Part shown: in pieces, positions 14,724 through 24,200 of the stretch
Layout: every line of letters begins with the position of its first letter
Numbering within the stretch: the first letter of the stretch is position 1
NCBI RefSeq assembly: GCF_008692195.1
Contig: NZ_RXOM01000017.1
Location: 23,435-87,434 of the forward strand
DNA: 64,000 nt
Direction: 5' to 3'
Source: Salegentibacter sp. R32
Lineage (GTDB): Bacteria; Bacteroidota; Bacteroidia; Flavobacteriales; Flavobacteriaceae
Translations under genes and position numbers: made by a program
Notes under the pieces: generated by a model
Databases searched by the model: none
What the model saw: only the letters and a program-made list of their open reading frames with translations
Told to the model about the DNA's origin: nothing

Positions 14724-15371
14724 ATGGGAAATTTAGAGCTGGTCACCTTAATAATTATAGGAATTAATGCAGTGGTATCTTTAAAAGGTTTTAATGATAC
14801 GTTCTTTTTTGATAAATATAAATTTAATGTAGGTGCCATTAAACTAGGGGAGCAATTACGCATTATTACTTCCGGGTTTTTGCATGTAGATGTAACCCAC
14901 TTGTTTGTGAATATGTTTACCCTTTATATCTTTTCTGAAGTAGTAGTGATGTATATGGGAACTATTAATTTCTTCATCATCTATTTTGGCAGTCTCATTT
15001 TAGGGAATTTATTTTCACTCTATTTTCATAAAGATGAAGATTATTATACTGCGGTAGGTGCAAGTGGTGCGGTAATGGGAATTTTGTATTCAGCTATATT
15101 ATTACGACCGGATATGACCTTGGGGTTATTTTTTATACTTCCTATTCCTGCCTATATCTTCGGGATTGGTTATTTGCTTTTTACCCTGTACGGGATGAAA
15201 AAGCGACTAGGGAATATTGGTCACGATGCGCATTTTGGAGGTGCGATGGGCGGTTATTTTATCACCCTTATTTTAAATCCATCGGTCTTTACCGAAAACT
15301 TATTAATGACACTTTTACTTCTAATCCCCTTAATAGTGTTATTTATTTTACAAAAAACAGGTAAAATTTAA
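14724..15371 (+). CDS. Rhomboid family intramembrane serine protease
   Basis: 215 residues from the ATG at 14724 (an earlier in-frame ATG at 14667 precedes the predicted promoter). Six predicted membrane segments. The catalytic Ser114 is in V-G-A-S-G-A-V-M-G and the catalytic His170 in G-H-D-A-H-F-G-G; the oxyanion-side H-x3-N motif is H-L-F-V-N-M. Rhomboids cleave single-span membrane proteins within the bilayer; the substrate here is unknown. The SIMPL gene follows after 51 bases on the same strand and may be cotranscribed, because no hairpin separates them. Confidence 0.85.
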   Translation: MGNLELVTLIIIGINAVVSLKGFNDTFFFDKYKFNVGAIKLGEQLRIITSGFLHVDVTHLFVNMFTLYIFSEVVVMYMGTINFFIIYFGSLILGNLFSLYFHKDEDYYTAVGASGAVMGILYSAILLRPDMTLGLFFILPIPAYIFGIGYLLFTLYGMKKRLGNIGHDAHFGGAMGGYFITLILNPSVFTENLLMTLLLLIPLIVLFILQKTGKI

Positions 15372-15422
15372 GTTTGGTATTCTTCTTGGTAATTTCTCTT
15401 TAAACTTTTAAAAAATCATATT

Positions 15423-16106
15423 ATGAAAAAATTATTTGTAGCCTTGACTTTACTTTTTGCCACTATTGCCGTGGCGCAAGAACAACCTAGTGGAATCTCT
15501 GTAAACGGTGAAGGAATCGTAAAAGTAGTTCCGGATGAAGTGCTTATTCAAGTAAATGTAAATGAAGAAGCGAAAACCGCCAAAGAAGTAAAAGCAAGTA
15601 CCGATAAAGTAATTGATGCGGTGTTGAAATATTTAAAAAATGAAGGTATCGACAAGAAAAATATTCAAACAGAATATATACGATTGGCTAAAAACTATAA
15701 GTACGATACTAAAACCTATGTATTTCAAGCTAACCAGAGTATTTCTATTTTATTAACCGATGTTTCTGAATATGATAAAATTACCCAAGGCCTGTTGGAA
15801 TTAGGAATTAACGGAATTAACAGTGTTCAGTTTCAATCTTCAGAAAAGGAAAAGTATGAAGCGCAAGCCCGTTTAAAAGCGATTAAAGATGCGAAAGAAA
15901 AAGCAGGGGAATACGCGGAAGCTTTGGGAGTAAAAGTAGGAGCTCCCTTATTTGTAAGTGAAAGTTCTAATACTAATTACCCACAACCTCAATTGATGCG
16001 TACGATGGATATGAAAGAGAGCAGTGCTACGGGTAATCAAACGCTTGCAGTAGGAGAAATGGAAGTTAAAGCACAGGTTCACGTTAATTTTGCGATTATC
16101 CAGTAA
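15423..16106 (+). CDS. SIMPL (DUF541) domain periplasmic protein
   Basis: 227 residues with a clean signal peptide ending in AVAQEQ. The mature protein begins I-S-V-N-G-E-G-I-V-K-V-V-P-D-E-V, the typical SIMPL opening, and continues with the family's A-R-x-K-A-I-x-D-A-K-x-K-A helix (ARLKAIKDAKEKAGEYAEAL) and a C-terminal V-x-A-Q-V-H-V-N-F strand. SIMPL proteins (E. coli YggE, Brucella BP26) form oligomeric rings in the periplasm or outer membrane and are linked with stress tolerance; biochemical role unsettled. Downstream is a perfect terminator. Confidence 0.85.
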   Translation: MKKLFVALTLLFATIAVAQEQPSGISVNGEGIVKVVPDEVLIQVNVNEEAKTAKEVKASTDKVIDAVLKYLKNEGIDKKNIQTEYIRLAKNYKYDTKTYVFQANQSISILLTDVSEYDKITQGLLELGINGINSVQFQSSEKEKYEAQARLKAIKDAKEKAGEYAEALGVKVGAPLFVSESSNTNYPQPQLMRTMDMKESSATGNQTLAVGEMEVKAQVHVNFAIIQ

Positions 16107-16128
16107 ATAGGTTTATCAGCAAAAGAAT

Positions 16129-16164
16129 AAAAAAATCCCGATTCAACTGAATCGGGATTTTTTT
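16129..16164. terminator. Terminator between SIMPL and TlpA-like genes
   Basis: Near-perfect inverted repeat AAAATCCCGATTCA...TGAATCGGGATTTT with T-run on the plus strand and A-run on the other; it serves the SIMPL gene and can serve the convergent tlpA-like gene. Confidence 0.9.
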
Positions 16165-16186
16165 ATGAGAAATATATTTGATAAGC

Positions 16187-17308
16187 TTATGGAAGCATTT
16201 CAGCAATTTTAGCTTCTAAGGCATCCCCTCTTAAATCTTTAGCAACAATAGTTCCGCTTTCATCTAAAATAAATGTAGCAGGAATAGAAGAAATATTGTA
16301 CATCTGTGCAACAGGTCCTCTCCAATATTGGAGGTTAGAAACATGTTGCCAAGTTAGGCCATCGTCTTCAATGGCTTTTAACCACTTGTCTTTTTGCCCG
16401 TTTTTATCTAAGGAAACCCCTAAAATGTTTAAACCTTTATCGTGATATTTGTTATATAATTTTACCACGTTTGGGTTTTCAATTCTACAAGGTTTACACC
16501 AAGACGCCCAAAAGTCTATGATGGTTACTTTACCCATTGCTTCTTTTAAAGAAAGTTTGTTCCCTTCCGGGGTTGGAGCAGAAAAGTTCGGAGCTTTACT
16601 ACCTACAGCTGTAGCACCGGCCTTGGTTAAACTCTCATCTACATTTTTAGCGATAGAGGTTTTCTTTACCTCGTTAGATAAACCATCATATAGTTCTTGT
16701 ACTTCTTTGGTGCTTAAAGATTTGGCATTTATCATATCTGATAAAATCAACACAGAAACTAAAGAATTAGGATGAGCAGATACCATCTCCTTAAACTTAT
16801 CTGTGTTTTTCTCTTGAAGCTCTTTTTGTTTTTCCTGAATTTCTTGCATGATTTCAGGATTTTGTCTGATGTTAGGATTGTTTTTTTGGTATTCAGCAAC
16901 CATTTTCTGCATCTCTGATCTTACTTTTTTAATTTCAGAAACATACTCATTGAAAAGCTGGTTAGAATCCCCTCCTTTAATTTCAGAACTTCTTAAACTG
17001 TCTTTATAAATGGTCGCGGTAATAGGTTCATTTTCATTAATAAAGATAATATTTCCTCTCGCTCCATCTATTCGTAAGATATTTAAAGTTTCGAACTCTA
17101 CTTCAGGTAAATCTATTTCAAAATTACCTTTCTCTACGGTAATGGTATCAACAGGTTGTGGTTGTCCCCCTTCACCTAATTGTGAAAGATAAACCGATGT
17201 ACCATCTTCAATATTATCTGCATTACCTTTAAAAGTAATATTTTCCGGTTTTTCTTCTTGGCAAGCAAAAGCTAACGCCACTAATAATCCTAATGTTATT
17301 TTCTTCAT
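16187..17308 (-). CDS. TlpA-like thioredoxin-fold lipoprotein with DUF4369 domain
   Basis: 373 residues from the ATG at 17308. A lipoprotein signal ends L-A-F-A-C-Q-E-E. Residues about 20-110 are a DUF4369 beta domain, 120-220 a Gln/Lys/Glu-rich helical linker, and 235-373 a TlpA/ResA-type thioredoxin fold with the active site F-W-A-S-W-C-K-P-C and the cis-Pro segment S-S-I-P-A-T-F. It probably keeps Cys residues of exported proteins or cytochrome maturation partners reduced in the periplasm. An ATG at 17332 is in frame but lies inside the predicted -7 box TACTTTTG (17337-17330), so the shorter start is preferred. Confidence 0.85.
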   Translation of the reverse strand: MKKITLGLLVALAFACQEEKPENITFKGNADNIEDGTSVYLSQLGEGGQPQPVDTITVEKGNFEIDLPEVEFETLNILRIDGARGNIIFINENEPITATIYKDSLRSSEIKGGDSNQLFNEYVSEIKKVRSEMQKMVAEYQKNNPNIRQNPEIMQEIQEKQKELQEKNTDKFKEMVSAHPNSLVSVLILSDMINAKSLSTKEVQELYDGLSNEVKKTSIAKNVDESLTKAGATAVGSKAPNFSAPTPEGNKLSLKEAMGKVTIIDFWASWCKPCRIENPNVVKLYNKYHDKGLNILGVSLDKNGQKDKWLKAIEDDGLTWQHVSNLQYWRGPVAQMYNISSIPATFILDESGTIVAKDLRGDALEAKIAEMLP

Positions 17309-17329
17309 TTTTAGTTTAAATTTGTTTTG

Positions 17330-17360
17330 CAAAAGTAGGTAACGTTATAGAAAGGGGCAA
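17330..17360 (-). promoter_or_regulatory. Predicted promoter of tlpA-like gene
   Basis: TTG (17360-17358), 20-base spacer, TACTTTTG (17337-17330; exact TAnnTTTG), 21 bases before the ATG at 17308. Confidence 0.7.
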
Positions 17361-17443
17361 ATTTCTAAAGTATTGTTAATTTTGTTCTTTTTTATTTTAG
17401 TTGCCCTTAGATAAATTATCTTGTTATTATTTAAAATTTAGTG

Positions 17444-19813
17444 ATGAAAACTCAAAATCAAGACTTTCCTTTTTTAATTAAAGTTAGCTTTAAAAAAGTA
17501 ATCGATGCCTATCGGGAGCGGGCTAAGGTAGAGGAAAACCGTATTGCCAAAAATTATTTGGATAGTATGTTAGAATATATAAAATCCTTTCCAAAGCTTG
17601 AAGAAGGTCTTGAGAGTAAAAAAGAAATAAAAGAGCATATAGAGCCTATTCATATTTTATTGGATGATTTATTCCCTAACGTACTTACTAATAATGAAAT
17701 AAAAGCTGCTGCACTTCCGCATCAAAACTATCTTTTTAACAAAACCAAACGATTTCAAGAGATATTGGAAAAGGCCGGTGAAGATTTTGAACCTAGCGTA
17801 AGAAACTTTACTTCGGAAGCTGATTATGTTTTTGGGTGTATTTTAATTTTGAACGGGTATTACGGCTATAACATTGATTTTACCCGTCCATTCTATTACG
17901 ATATTCCTGATGAAAATGGAATTATGCGTCATTACCGGATTGCCTCTAACGCAGATTTTGTAGAGTTTGAACCTACCGAGAAGGCTATAGATATTACCGA
18001 TGATGATGTAGATAAATTACTACAGGATACCGAAAATATTGAACTTTGGCGAGAAAAATTTCCGCCGTTAAGTTGGGTTTTCAAAGGCTTTATTATCACC
18101 AACCTTACCGATGTAACAGTAGATGACGGAATTTCTGACTTAAAAACACAGTTGCTAAACAACAAATTACCTAAGGAAGAAAATCTTGAGGGAATTACTG
18201 AAATTTTCAGGTCTATCTATAAGAATCCAGATTTAAGGGTGGGAATTACCATGTTTGATAAAAAAGAAGCAGATTTTTCCCACCTTGATGATATGGAAGT
18301 CACCAGTTTTATTTTAAAGGATAGTGATAAGATAGATTGCAAACAAGCATTTTGTGAAAAGGCTCACGAAACCATTATCGAAAAGCATCAATATTATGCC
18401 ATTTCTAATGTTGACGCTTATGCAGAAAAGCATCCGGATTCTTTATTGACCAAAAACTTAAAAGCAGAAAATGTAAAAAGTTGTATTCTGGCACCGGTTG
18501 CTAAAGATGAAGATTTATTGGCAGTACTAGAATTGGTTTCGTATAATAAAAATGAACTGAACAGTATAAATGTAATTAAATTAGAAGATATTGTACCTTA
18601 TATTGTTACTGCTTTAGAACGTCATAGATCTGATTTTGAAAATAGGGTGAAAGCAGTGATTCAAAGTGAATGTACTTCAATACATCCCAGTGTATTATGG
18701 ATATTTGAAGAAGAAGCGAGAAGGTACATAAGGGATCTTGACAAAGATGGGGTTTCCTCCTTTAGGGATATTGCTTTTAAAGATGTTCATCCGCTTTATG
18801 GACAAATAGATATTGTAGGTTCTTCTGATGAACGAAATATTGCCATTCAAAAAGATTTATTAAAACATTTGAATATGATTGTTCAAATGGTAGATAAGGC
18901 GATGGAAGAAGAAGCACTGCCTATTTATGAGCAAACCAAATTCAGGATCAATAAATATATTAGTGATTTAAAAGAAAACCTGAATGCTTCCAGCGAGCAA
19001 AAGATTGTCAATTTTATTCATAAAGAAATAAATCCGCTCATCGAGCATTTCAAAACTAAGTCAGATGTTTTGGTGCAGATGATAGACCATTACAATAACT
19101 GTGTAGATAAAGATGCCGGGGTTATTTACGACCAACGTAAAAATTATGACGATACGGTACAAAGAATCAATAGAACCCTAGCTCGGTATATCGACAGAAA
19201 ACAAGTGGAAGCACAGAAAATATTTCCACATTACTTTGAAAGATATAAAACCGATGGAGTAGATCACAACATCTACATTGGTGAATCTATGACCAAAAAC
19301 AAAACCTTTAGCCGGGTTTATTTACACAATATACGACTTTGGCAATTACAGATTGTTTGTGAAATGGAAAACAAATTCTATCACATTCAGGAGAACTTGC
19401 CTTTAAAGCTAGATGCGGCTTCCTTGATTTTAGTATTTAGCTCTACACTTTCCATTCGTTATCGTATGGACGAGAAGAAGTTTGATGTAGATGGAACGTA
19501 CAACGCTCGATATGAAATCATTAAAAAACGTATCGATAAAGCTTACATTAAAAATACAGAAGAGCGTGTCACTCAAAAAGGAAAAATAGCGATTATCTAT
19601 TCTCAAAAGGCAGATGAGCGCGAGTACTTAAAATATATTGAATACCTACAAAAGAAAAATTACCTTGGCGAAGAGATAGAATTAGTTGAATTAGAAGATG
19701 TTCAAGGAGTAGTTGGCCTAAAAGCTATTCGTGTAGAGGTTCTTTATTACAAAGAACAGGAAAGCGAGAAAAAAACGCTTACTTATGAAGATTTAATGGA
19801 AGAATTGCATTAA
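17444..19813 (+). CDS. Large GAF-domain protein of unknown function
   Basis: 789 residues from the ATG at 17444 (a GTG directly before it at 17441 is in frame). I recognise the overall pattern of a conserved flavobacterial GAF protein with no signal peptide, no membrane segment, and no HTH, kinase, cyclase or GGDEF output motif. A central part (about 270-400) containing K-S-C-I-L-A-P-V-A and A-V-L-E-L-V-S fits a GAF sensory fold; flanking regions are helical and rich in Lys and Glu. It sits alone between two terminators. A role in intracellular ligand sensing is only inferred from the GAF call. Confidence 0.7.
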   Translation: MKTQNQDFPFLIKVSFKKVIDAYRERAKVEENRIAKNYLDSMLEYIKSFPKLEEGLESKKEIKEHIEPIHILLDDLFPNVLTNNEIKAAALPHQNYLFNKTKRFQEILEKAGEDFEPSVRNFTSEADYVFGCILILNGYYGYNIDFTRPFYYDIPDENGIMRHYRIASNADFVEFEPTEKAIDITDDDVDKLLQDTENIELWREKFPPLSWVFKGFIITNLTDVTVDDGISDLKTQLLNNKLPKEENLEGITEIFRSIYKNPDLRVGITMFDKKEADFSHLDDMEVTSFILKDSDKIDCKQAFCEKAHETIIEKHQYYAISNVDAYAEKHPDSLLTKNLKAENVKSCILAPVAKDEDLLAVLELVSYNKNELNSINVIKLEDIVPYIVTALERHRSDFENRVKAVIQSECTSIHPSVLWIFEEEARRYIRDLDKDGVSSFRDIAFKDVHPLYGQIDIVGSSDERNIAIQKDLLKHLNMIVQMVDKAMEEEALPIYEQTKFRINKYISDLKENLNASSEQKIVNFIHKEINPLIEHFKTKSDVLVQMIDHYNNCVDKDAGVIYDQRKNYDDTVQRINRTLARYIDRKQVEAQKIFPHYFERYKTDGVDHNIYIGESMTKNKTFSRVYLHNIRLWQLQIVCEMENKFYHIQENLPLKLDAASLILVFSSTLSIRYRMDEKKFDVDGTYNARYEIIKKRIDKAYIKNTEERVTQKGKIAIIYSQKADEREYLKYIEYLQKKNYLGEEIELVELEDVQGVVGLKAIRVEVLYYKEQESEKKTLTYEDLMEELH

Positions 19814-19876
19814 TAATTGCTAATTCCTTAGCGTCATTTAATCTTTTAATTTATTAGTAAATTAACTGTAATAGAT

Positions 19877-19920
19877 AAAATTCTCATCCTGAATTAACAC
19901 TATTCGAGATGAGAATTTTT
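19877..19920. terminator. Terminator between GAF and HD-PycTM genes
   Basis: Arms AAAATTCTCATC (19877-19888) and GATGAGAATTTT (19908-19919) are exact complements with a 19-base loop, followed by T on the plus strand. The genes on each side converge on it. Confidence 0.8.
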
Positions 19921-19967
19921 TATGTTATAGATTTAATAGAATAGTTGAAGGTTTAAATGAAATAGAT

Positions 19968-21170
19968 TTACATTAACCAAAAGGCTACTACGTAACTTAT
20001 CACAGAGATGATAATTCCTGTCATAAATATGGTGTAGGTCCACCGTAGAATTTGGTATTTTCGGTTAAGAACCACTCCTAAATAATACAAGTCCTTGGTT
20101 AAAGCTTCATAAACGTAGTCTTTATCTTTAATAATTTCATTAATTGCCCAATTGTATTGATCAAAAGGCATTTTATGAAAGTTCCCAAAGAAGAGGACAT
20201 TTACTTCCCGGTTTTTTACTTGCTCTTTTGTAAACTCCCCACTAGTTACATTGGGTCGGGTTGACATAATGGAAAGAACAATAGAAGCTACGCAAAAGCA
20301 TACCATTATTAATGTAGGGAACATTAAGTGCCTATTCGAAGCTGCATCTAATTTGGGAATAATATTCGCTAAGGCCAATGAAATAATAATGGCATTTACC
20401 GATAATAAAATGTTGGCTTTCGTATCTGCAATATCACTTAACTTAATATGATTTCGTAAAGTGGTTCTATATAAAGTTTGAATACTACGCTCAGGATTAT
20501 CATTTTTATAGCGAGCCTTCATTTTCGCTTTCGCTTCTTCCTTAGCGTATTTCTTTTTTAATTTTTTCTGCTTTTCTAATAAATCTAAAAGATTTTCATC
20601 CTTTTTTGGTCGCCAATGTTCAATAGCATATTCACTGTAAAAACGATGCTCTTCCGTAAACATCCTAATATTTTCTTCCAACCATTCATTGGGAGTAAAA
20701 TATTTTACGTTGTGGAGTTTTAGCTCTTGTCTTAAAAACTCAGTGGTTTCTTCAAAATACTCCTTAGCTAAGTGAGAAGAATCAGCATCCTTTAAAATCT
20801 TCTCCAATTTTGTTTCGGGAGTTACGCTTTTCTTGGTAGCTAAAATACATTTTTCAACCAACTGAATAATCTCTTCACTCTCGTTATTCTCTTTTAAAAA
20901 CTCCTTGGCAATTTTTACACTTTCTTGCTCATGGCCTTTTATAGTCTTAGTGTAACCGGTGTCGTGAAGCCACGCAGCGAGTAGGAGAGCCTTTTCTTCT
21001 TTAACATTAATTTGAGATTTTTCAATTAATTCTTTAGTACTTTTAACCACACGCTGTGTGTGATTATAATTGTGATAGATGAAAGTATTGGGCAGTTGTT
21101 CTGTAAATAATTTAAGTACAAAATTATCTGCTTTCTCAATTATATGATCTGTCTCTACAGCGTTCTCCAT
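19968..21170 (-). CDS. HD phosphohydrolase fused to Pycsar-effector (DUF5706/PycTM) membrane domain
   Basis: 400 residues. The N-terminal half is an HD-superfamily domain with metal residues H37, H69-D70 (WLHDTGY), H80 and a later Asp (K-D-A-D-S-S-H, about 128), so it looks catalytically intact. A charged helical linker (about 195-225) leads to a DUF5706/Pycsar-effector domain (about 235-400) with the signature L-R-N-H-I-K-L-S-D-I-A-D-T-K-A-N and three predicted membrane helices (about 253-271, 283-302, 377-399). In Pycsar defence, PycTM effectors bind cyclic pyrimidine nucleotides and damage the membrane. Here no cyclase gene is next to it; the HD half may hydrolyse the ligand or another nucleotide. 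Monocistronic. Confidence 0.8.
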   Translation of the reverse strand: MENAVETDHIIEKADNFVLKLFTEQLPNTFIYHNYNHTQRVVKSTKELIEKSQINVKEEKALLLAAWLHDTGYTKTIKGHEQESVKIAKEFLKENNESEEIIQLVEKCILATKKSVTPETKLEKILKDADSSHLAKEYFEETTEFLRQELKLHNVKYFTPNEWLEENIRMFTEEHRFYSEYAIEHWRPKKDENLLDLLEKQKKLKKKYAKEEAKAKMKARYKNDNPERSIQTLYRTTLRNHIKLSDIADTKANILLSVNAIIISLALANIIPKLDAASNRHLMFPTLIMVCFCVASIVLSIMSTRPNVTSGEFTKEQVKNREVNVLFFGNFHKMPFDQYNWAINEIIKDKDYVYEALTKDLYYLGVVLNRKYQILRWTYTIFMTGIIISVISYVVAFWLM

Positions 21171-21233
21171 AAATCTCGGTGTGTTTTAATAACCATCCCA
21201 AATTAGTAAAAATTCAATGACGATTTAATTTAT

Positions 21234-24200
21234 ATGAAGAAAAATAACATACTTCTAACAATTTTAGGGTTTTTATTACTATCTGCTTGTGCAACCTTCG
21301 AACCTAAAATCAATAAAGATTATCCTCAGGATTCCTTGGTTTACCCTTCAGAAAAAGAATTAGAGCAGCGGTTTTTTTTAATTGGTGATGCAGGTTACTC
21401 TCAACCCGGAGGTTCCTCTTCCGGTCTTCAGGCATTTAAATCTTTATTGAATTCTGTAGAAACAAAAGATTCTTACACCATATTTTTAGGAGATAATATT
21501 TATCCGGCAGGAATGCCCAGTGAGGGAGATCCCATGCGCAAACAATCGGAATATAGAATAGATGCTCAAATTGATGCGCTAGAAGATTATGATGGGAAAA
21601 TATTATTTATTCCCGGTAATCATGACTGGTATGTAGAAGGAGTGAAAGGAGTACAAGAACAGGCAGAATATATAGAGGATAGAACTAAACAAAAAGGAAT
21701 TTGGGAACCTACGCCCGGTTGTGGACTTACCATTAAGGATATTACCGATGATCTTACCATGATTATTATAGATACTCAATGGTATTTAGAAGACTGGGAT
21801 AACGATCCGTTAATCAACGATAATTGCCCCGAAATAAAAACCCGGGAAGCTTTGTTTAGGGAAGTAGCCACAGAACTTAAAAAAAGTCAAAATAAAAGTG
21901 TGATTATTGCCCTTCACCATCCAATGTACACCAATGGCGTGCACGGTGGGAATTATCATTTAAACAGACATTTATATCCTTCTCAAAAGAAAATTCCTAT
22001 GCCTGTTTTGGGCTCATTGGCAATGCTTATTAGAACTACCGGTGGGGTTTCAATTCAAGATGCACAAAATGAGCGTTACAAATCTTTTAGGGATCGTTTA
22101 CAAACCATCGCTAAAGATTATAAACGGGTTATGTATATCTCTGGTCACGAACATAACTTACAATACGTTTTACACGATGGTTTACACCAACTTATTTCCG
22201 GTTCAGGTTCTAAAAGTTCTTTTGCCAGTTTAAGGAATGATGGGGTATTTGCCTATCCGGGACAAGGTTTTGCGGTGTACGATGTATTCAAAGACAAATC
22301 TTCTTGGGTTCGTTTTTATGGAAGTGAAAATAACAAACCGAAACTTTTATTCCAAACTCCGGTTTTCGAGAAACAGAAAGAGCTTGAAATGGATTCCATT
22401 CCAGATCCTTTCACATTACCTCAGGAAGTAGAAGTCTCCATCTACGATCAAGAAGAAACCGATAAAAGTGAAGTTTACCAAAGCCTTTGGGGAGATCATT
22501 ATCGTAAATTATATGGAAAAAAAGTAAAAGCTAAAGTTGCTCTTTTAGATACGCTGTATGGCGGATTGGAAGTAATGCGTGCAGGTGGCGGACATCAAAC
22601 TAAATCAATTCGTGTAAAGGATAGTTTAGGTAGGGAATATAACATTCGAGCGTTAAAGAAAAGTGCCGTTCAGTTTTTACAAACCGTAGCTTTTAAAGAT
22701 GAATCTGTAGAGCGAAAATTTGAAAACACTTTAGCTGAAGATGCGGTAGAAGATTTTTACACTGCATCACATCCTTATGCTTTTATGGCTATCCCTAAAT
22801 TAGCCGATGCAGCCAATATTTATCATACCAATCCTAAAATAATTTATTTACCCAAGCAGAAAGCATTAGGAAAATACAACGAAGAATACGGGAATGATAT
22901 CTATATGATTGTTGAACGTCCTGAAGAACATTGGCTGGATGCTAAGTTCTTCGGAAAACCCAATCACGATATAGAAAGTACCGAAGGTTTATTTGACAGG
23001 CTCCGTCGGGATGAAAAATATAGTTTAGATGAAGCCGCTTACATTCGAGCTAGAATTTTTGATATGTTGATAGGCGATTGGGATCGTCATAACGATCAAT
23101 GGCGCTGGGCAGAATTTGAAACCGAAGATGGTAAGCATTATTTTGAACCAATTCCCAGAGATAGAGATCAGGTTTTTTCTAATTTTGATGGCGCTTTCTT
23201 TGCTACTTTGAAGGGACTTGCTGGTTTTGCCAAGCAATTTGGTGAATACGGAGAAGATATTGACGATGTTTCTTGGTTTAACACCGCAGCTATGGGATTG
23301 GACCGTTCACTTATCCAAAATCAAGGAAGGGAAACTTGGATTAAAGAAGCCAAATATATTCAAGACAATATAACCGATGAGGTAATAGACAACGCTTTTA
23401 ACGATCTCCCCAAAGAAGTAAGGGAAGATGAATCTACCGTGGAAATAAAAAAGCTATTAAAAGCAAGAAGGCAAAACATCGTAGACATAGCGGAGCGTTA
23501 TCATAAAGTATTGTCTAAACTTTCCATTGTTACAGGAACCGATAAGGATGATTTTATAGATGTTACCCGATTAGATGATGGAAAAACAAACATTAAAATC
23601 TTTAGAAATATCAAGGGAGAAAGAAAATATTTGGTAAGTGATAAAACTTACGATAAAAAATATACCAAAGAATTATGGGTGTATGGATTAGATGATGATG
23701 ATGTGTTTACCGTAAAAGGAGAAAAGTATCCTTCTAATATTTATATGCGGATTATTGGCGGACAGAACAACGATATTTATAAAATTGAAAATCCTAAAAA
23801 ACTTAAAATTTACGACCATAAGTCAAAACCTAATACATTAGACGAAGTGGGCGATGCAAAAGTGAGATTGTCTGACAATTATGAACAAAACATTTTTAAC
23901 AAAGACAAAAAAATCTACAGTAACAGCGTTATTTTACCGGGGATAGGATATAATCCTGACGATGGTGTGAAGCTGGGAGTTCAAGGAGTTTATTCAACTT
24001 ATGGATTCAAGCGCGACCCATTTACTTCACGGCATCGGTTAAGAGCCGGATATTATTTTGCTACCGGTGGGTTCGATATTAATTACGATGCCCGTTTTGC
24101 ACGAATAGTAGGGAAGTACAGCTTAGGGGTTGGTGCCTGGTTTACCAGTCCTAATTACGCCCAAAACTTTTTCGGTTTAGGTAATTCTACCGATAATCCT

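Noticed and set aside
17441..17443. GTG as start of the GAF protein
   Set aside because: An ATG follows directly at 17444 and gives the usual M-K start; the GTG adds only one residue.
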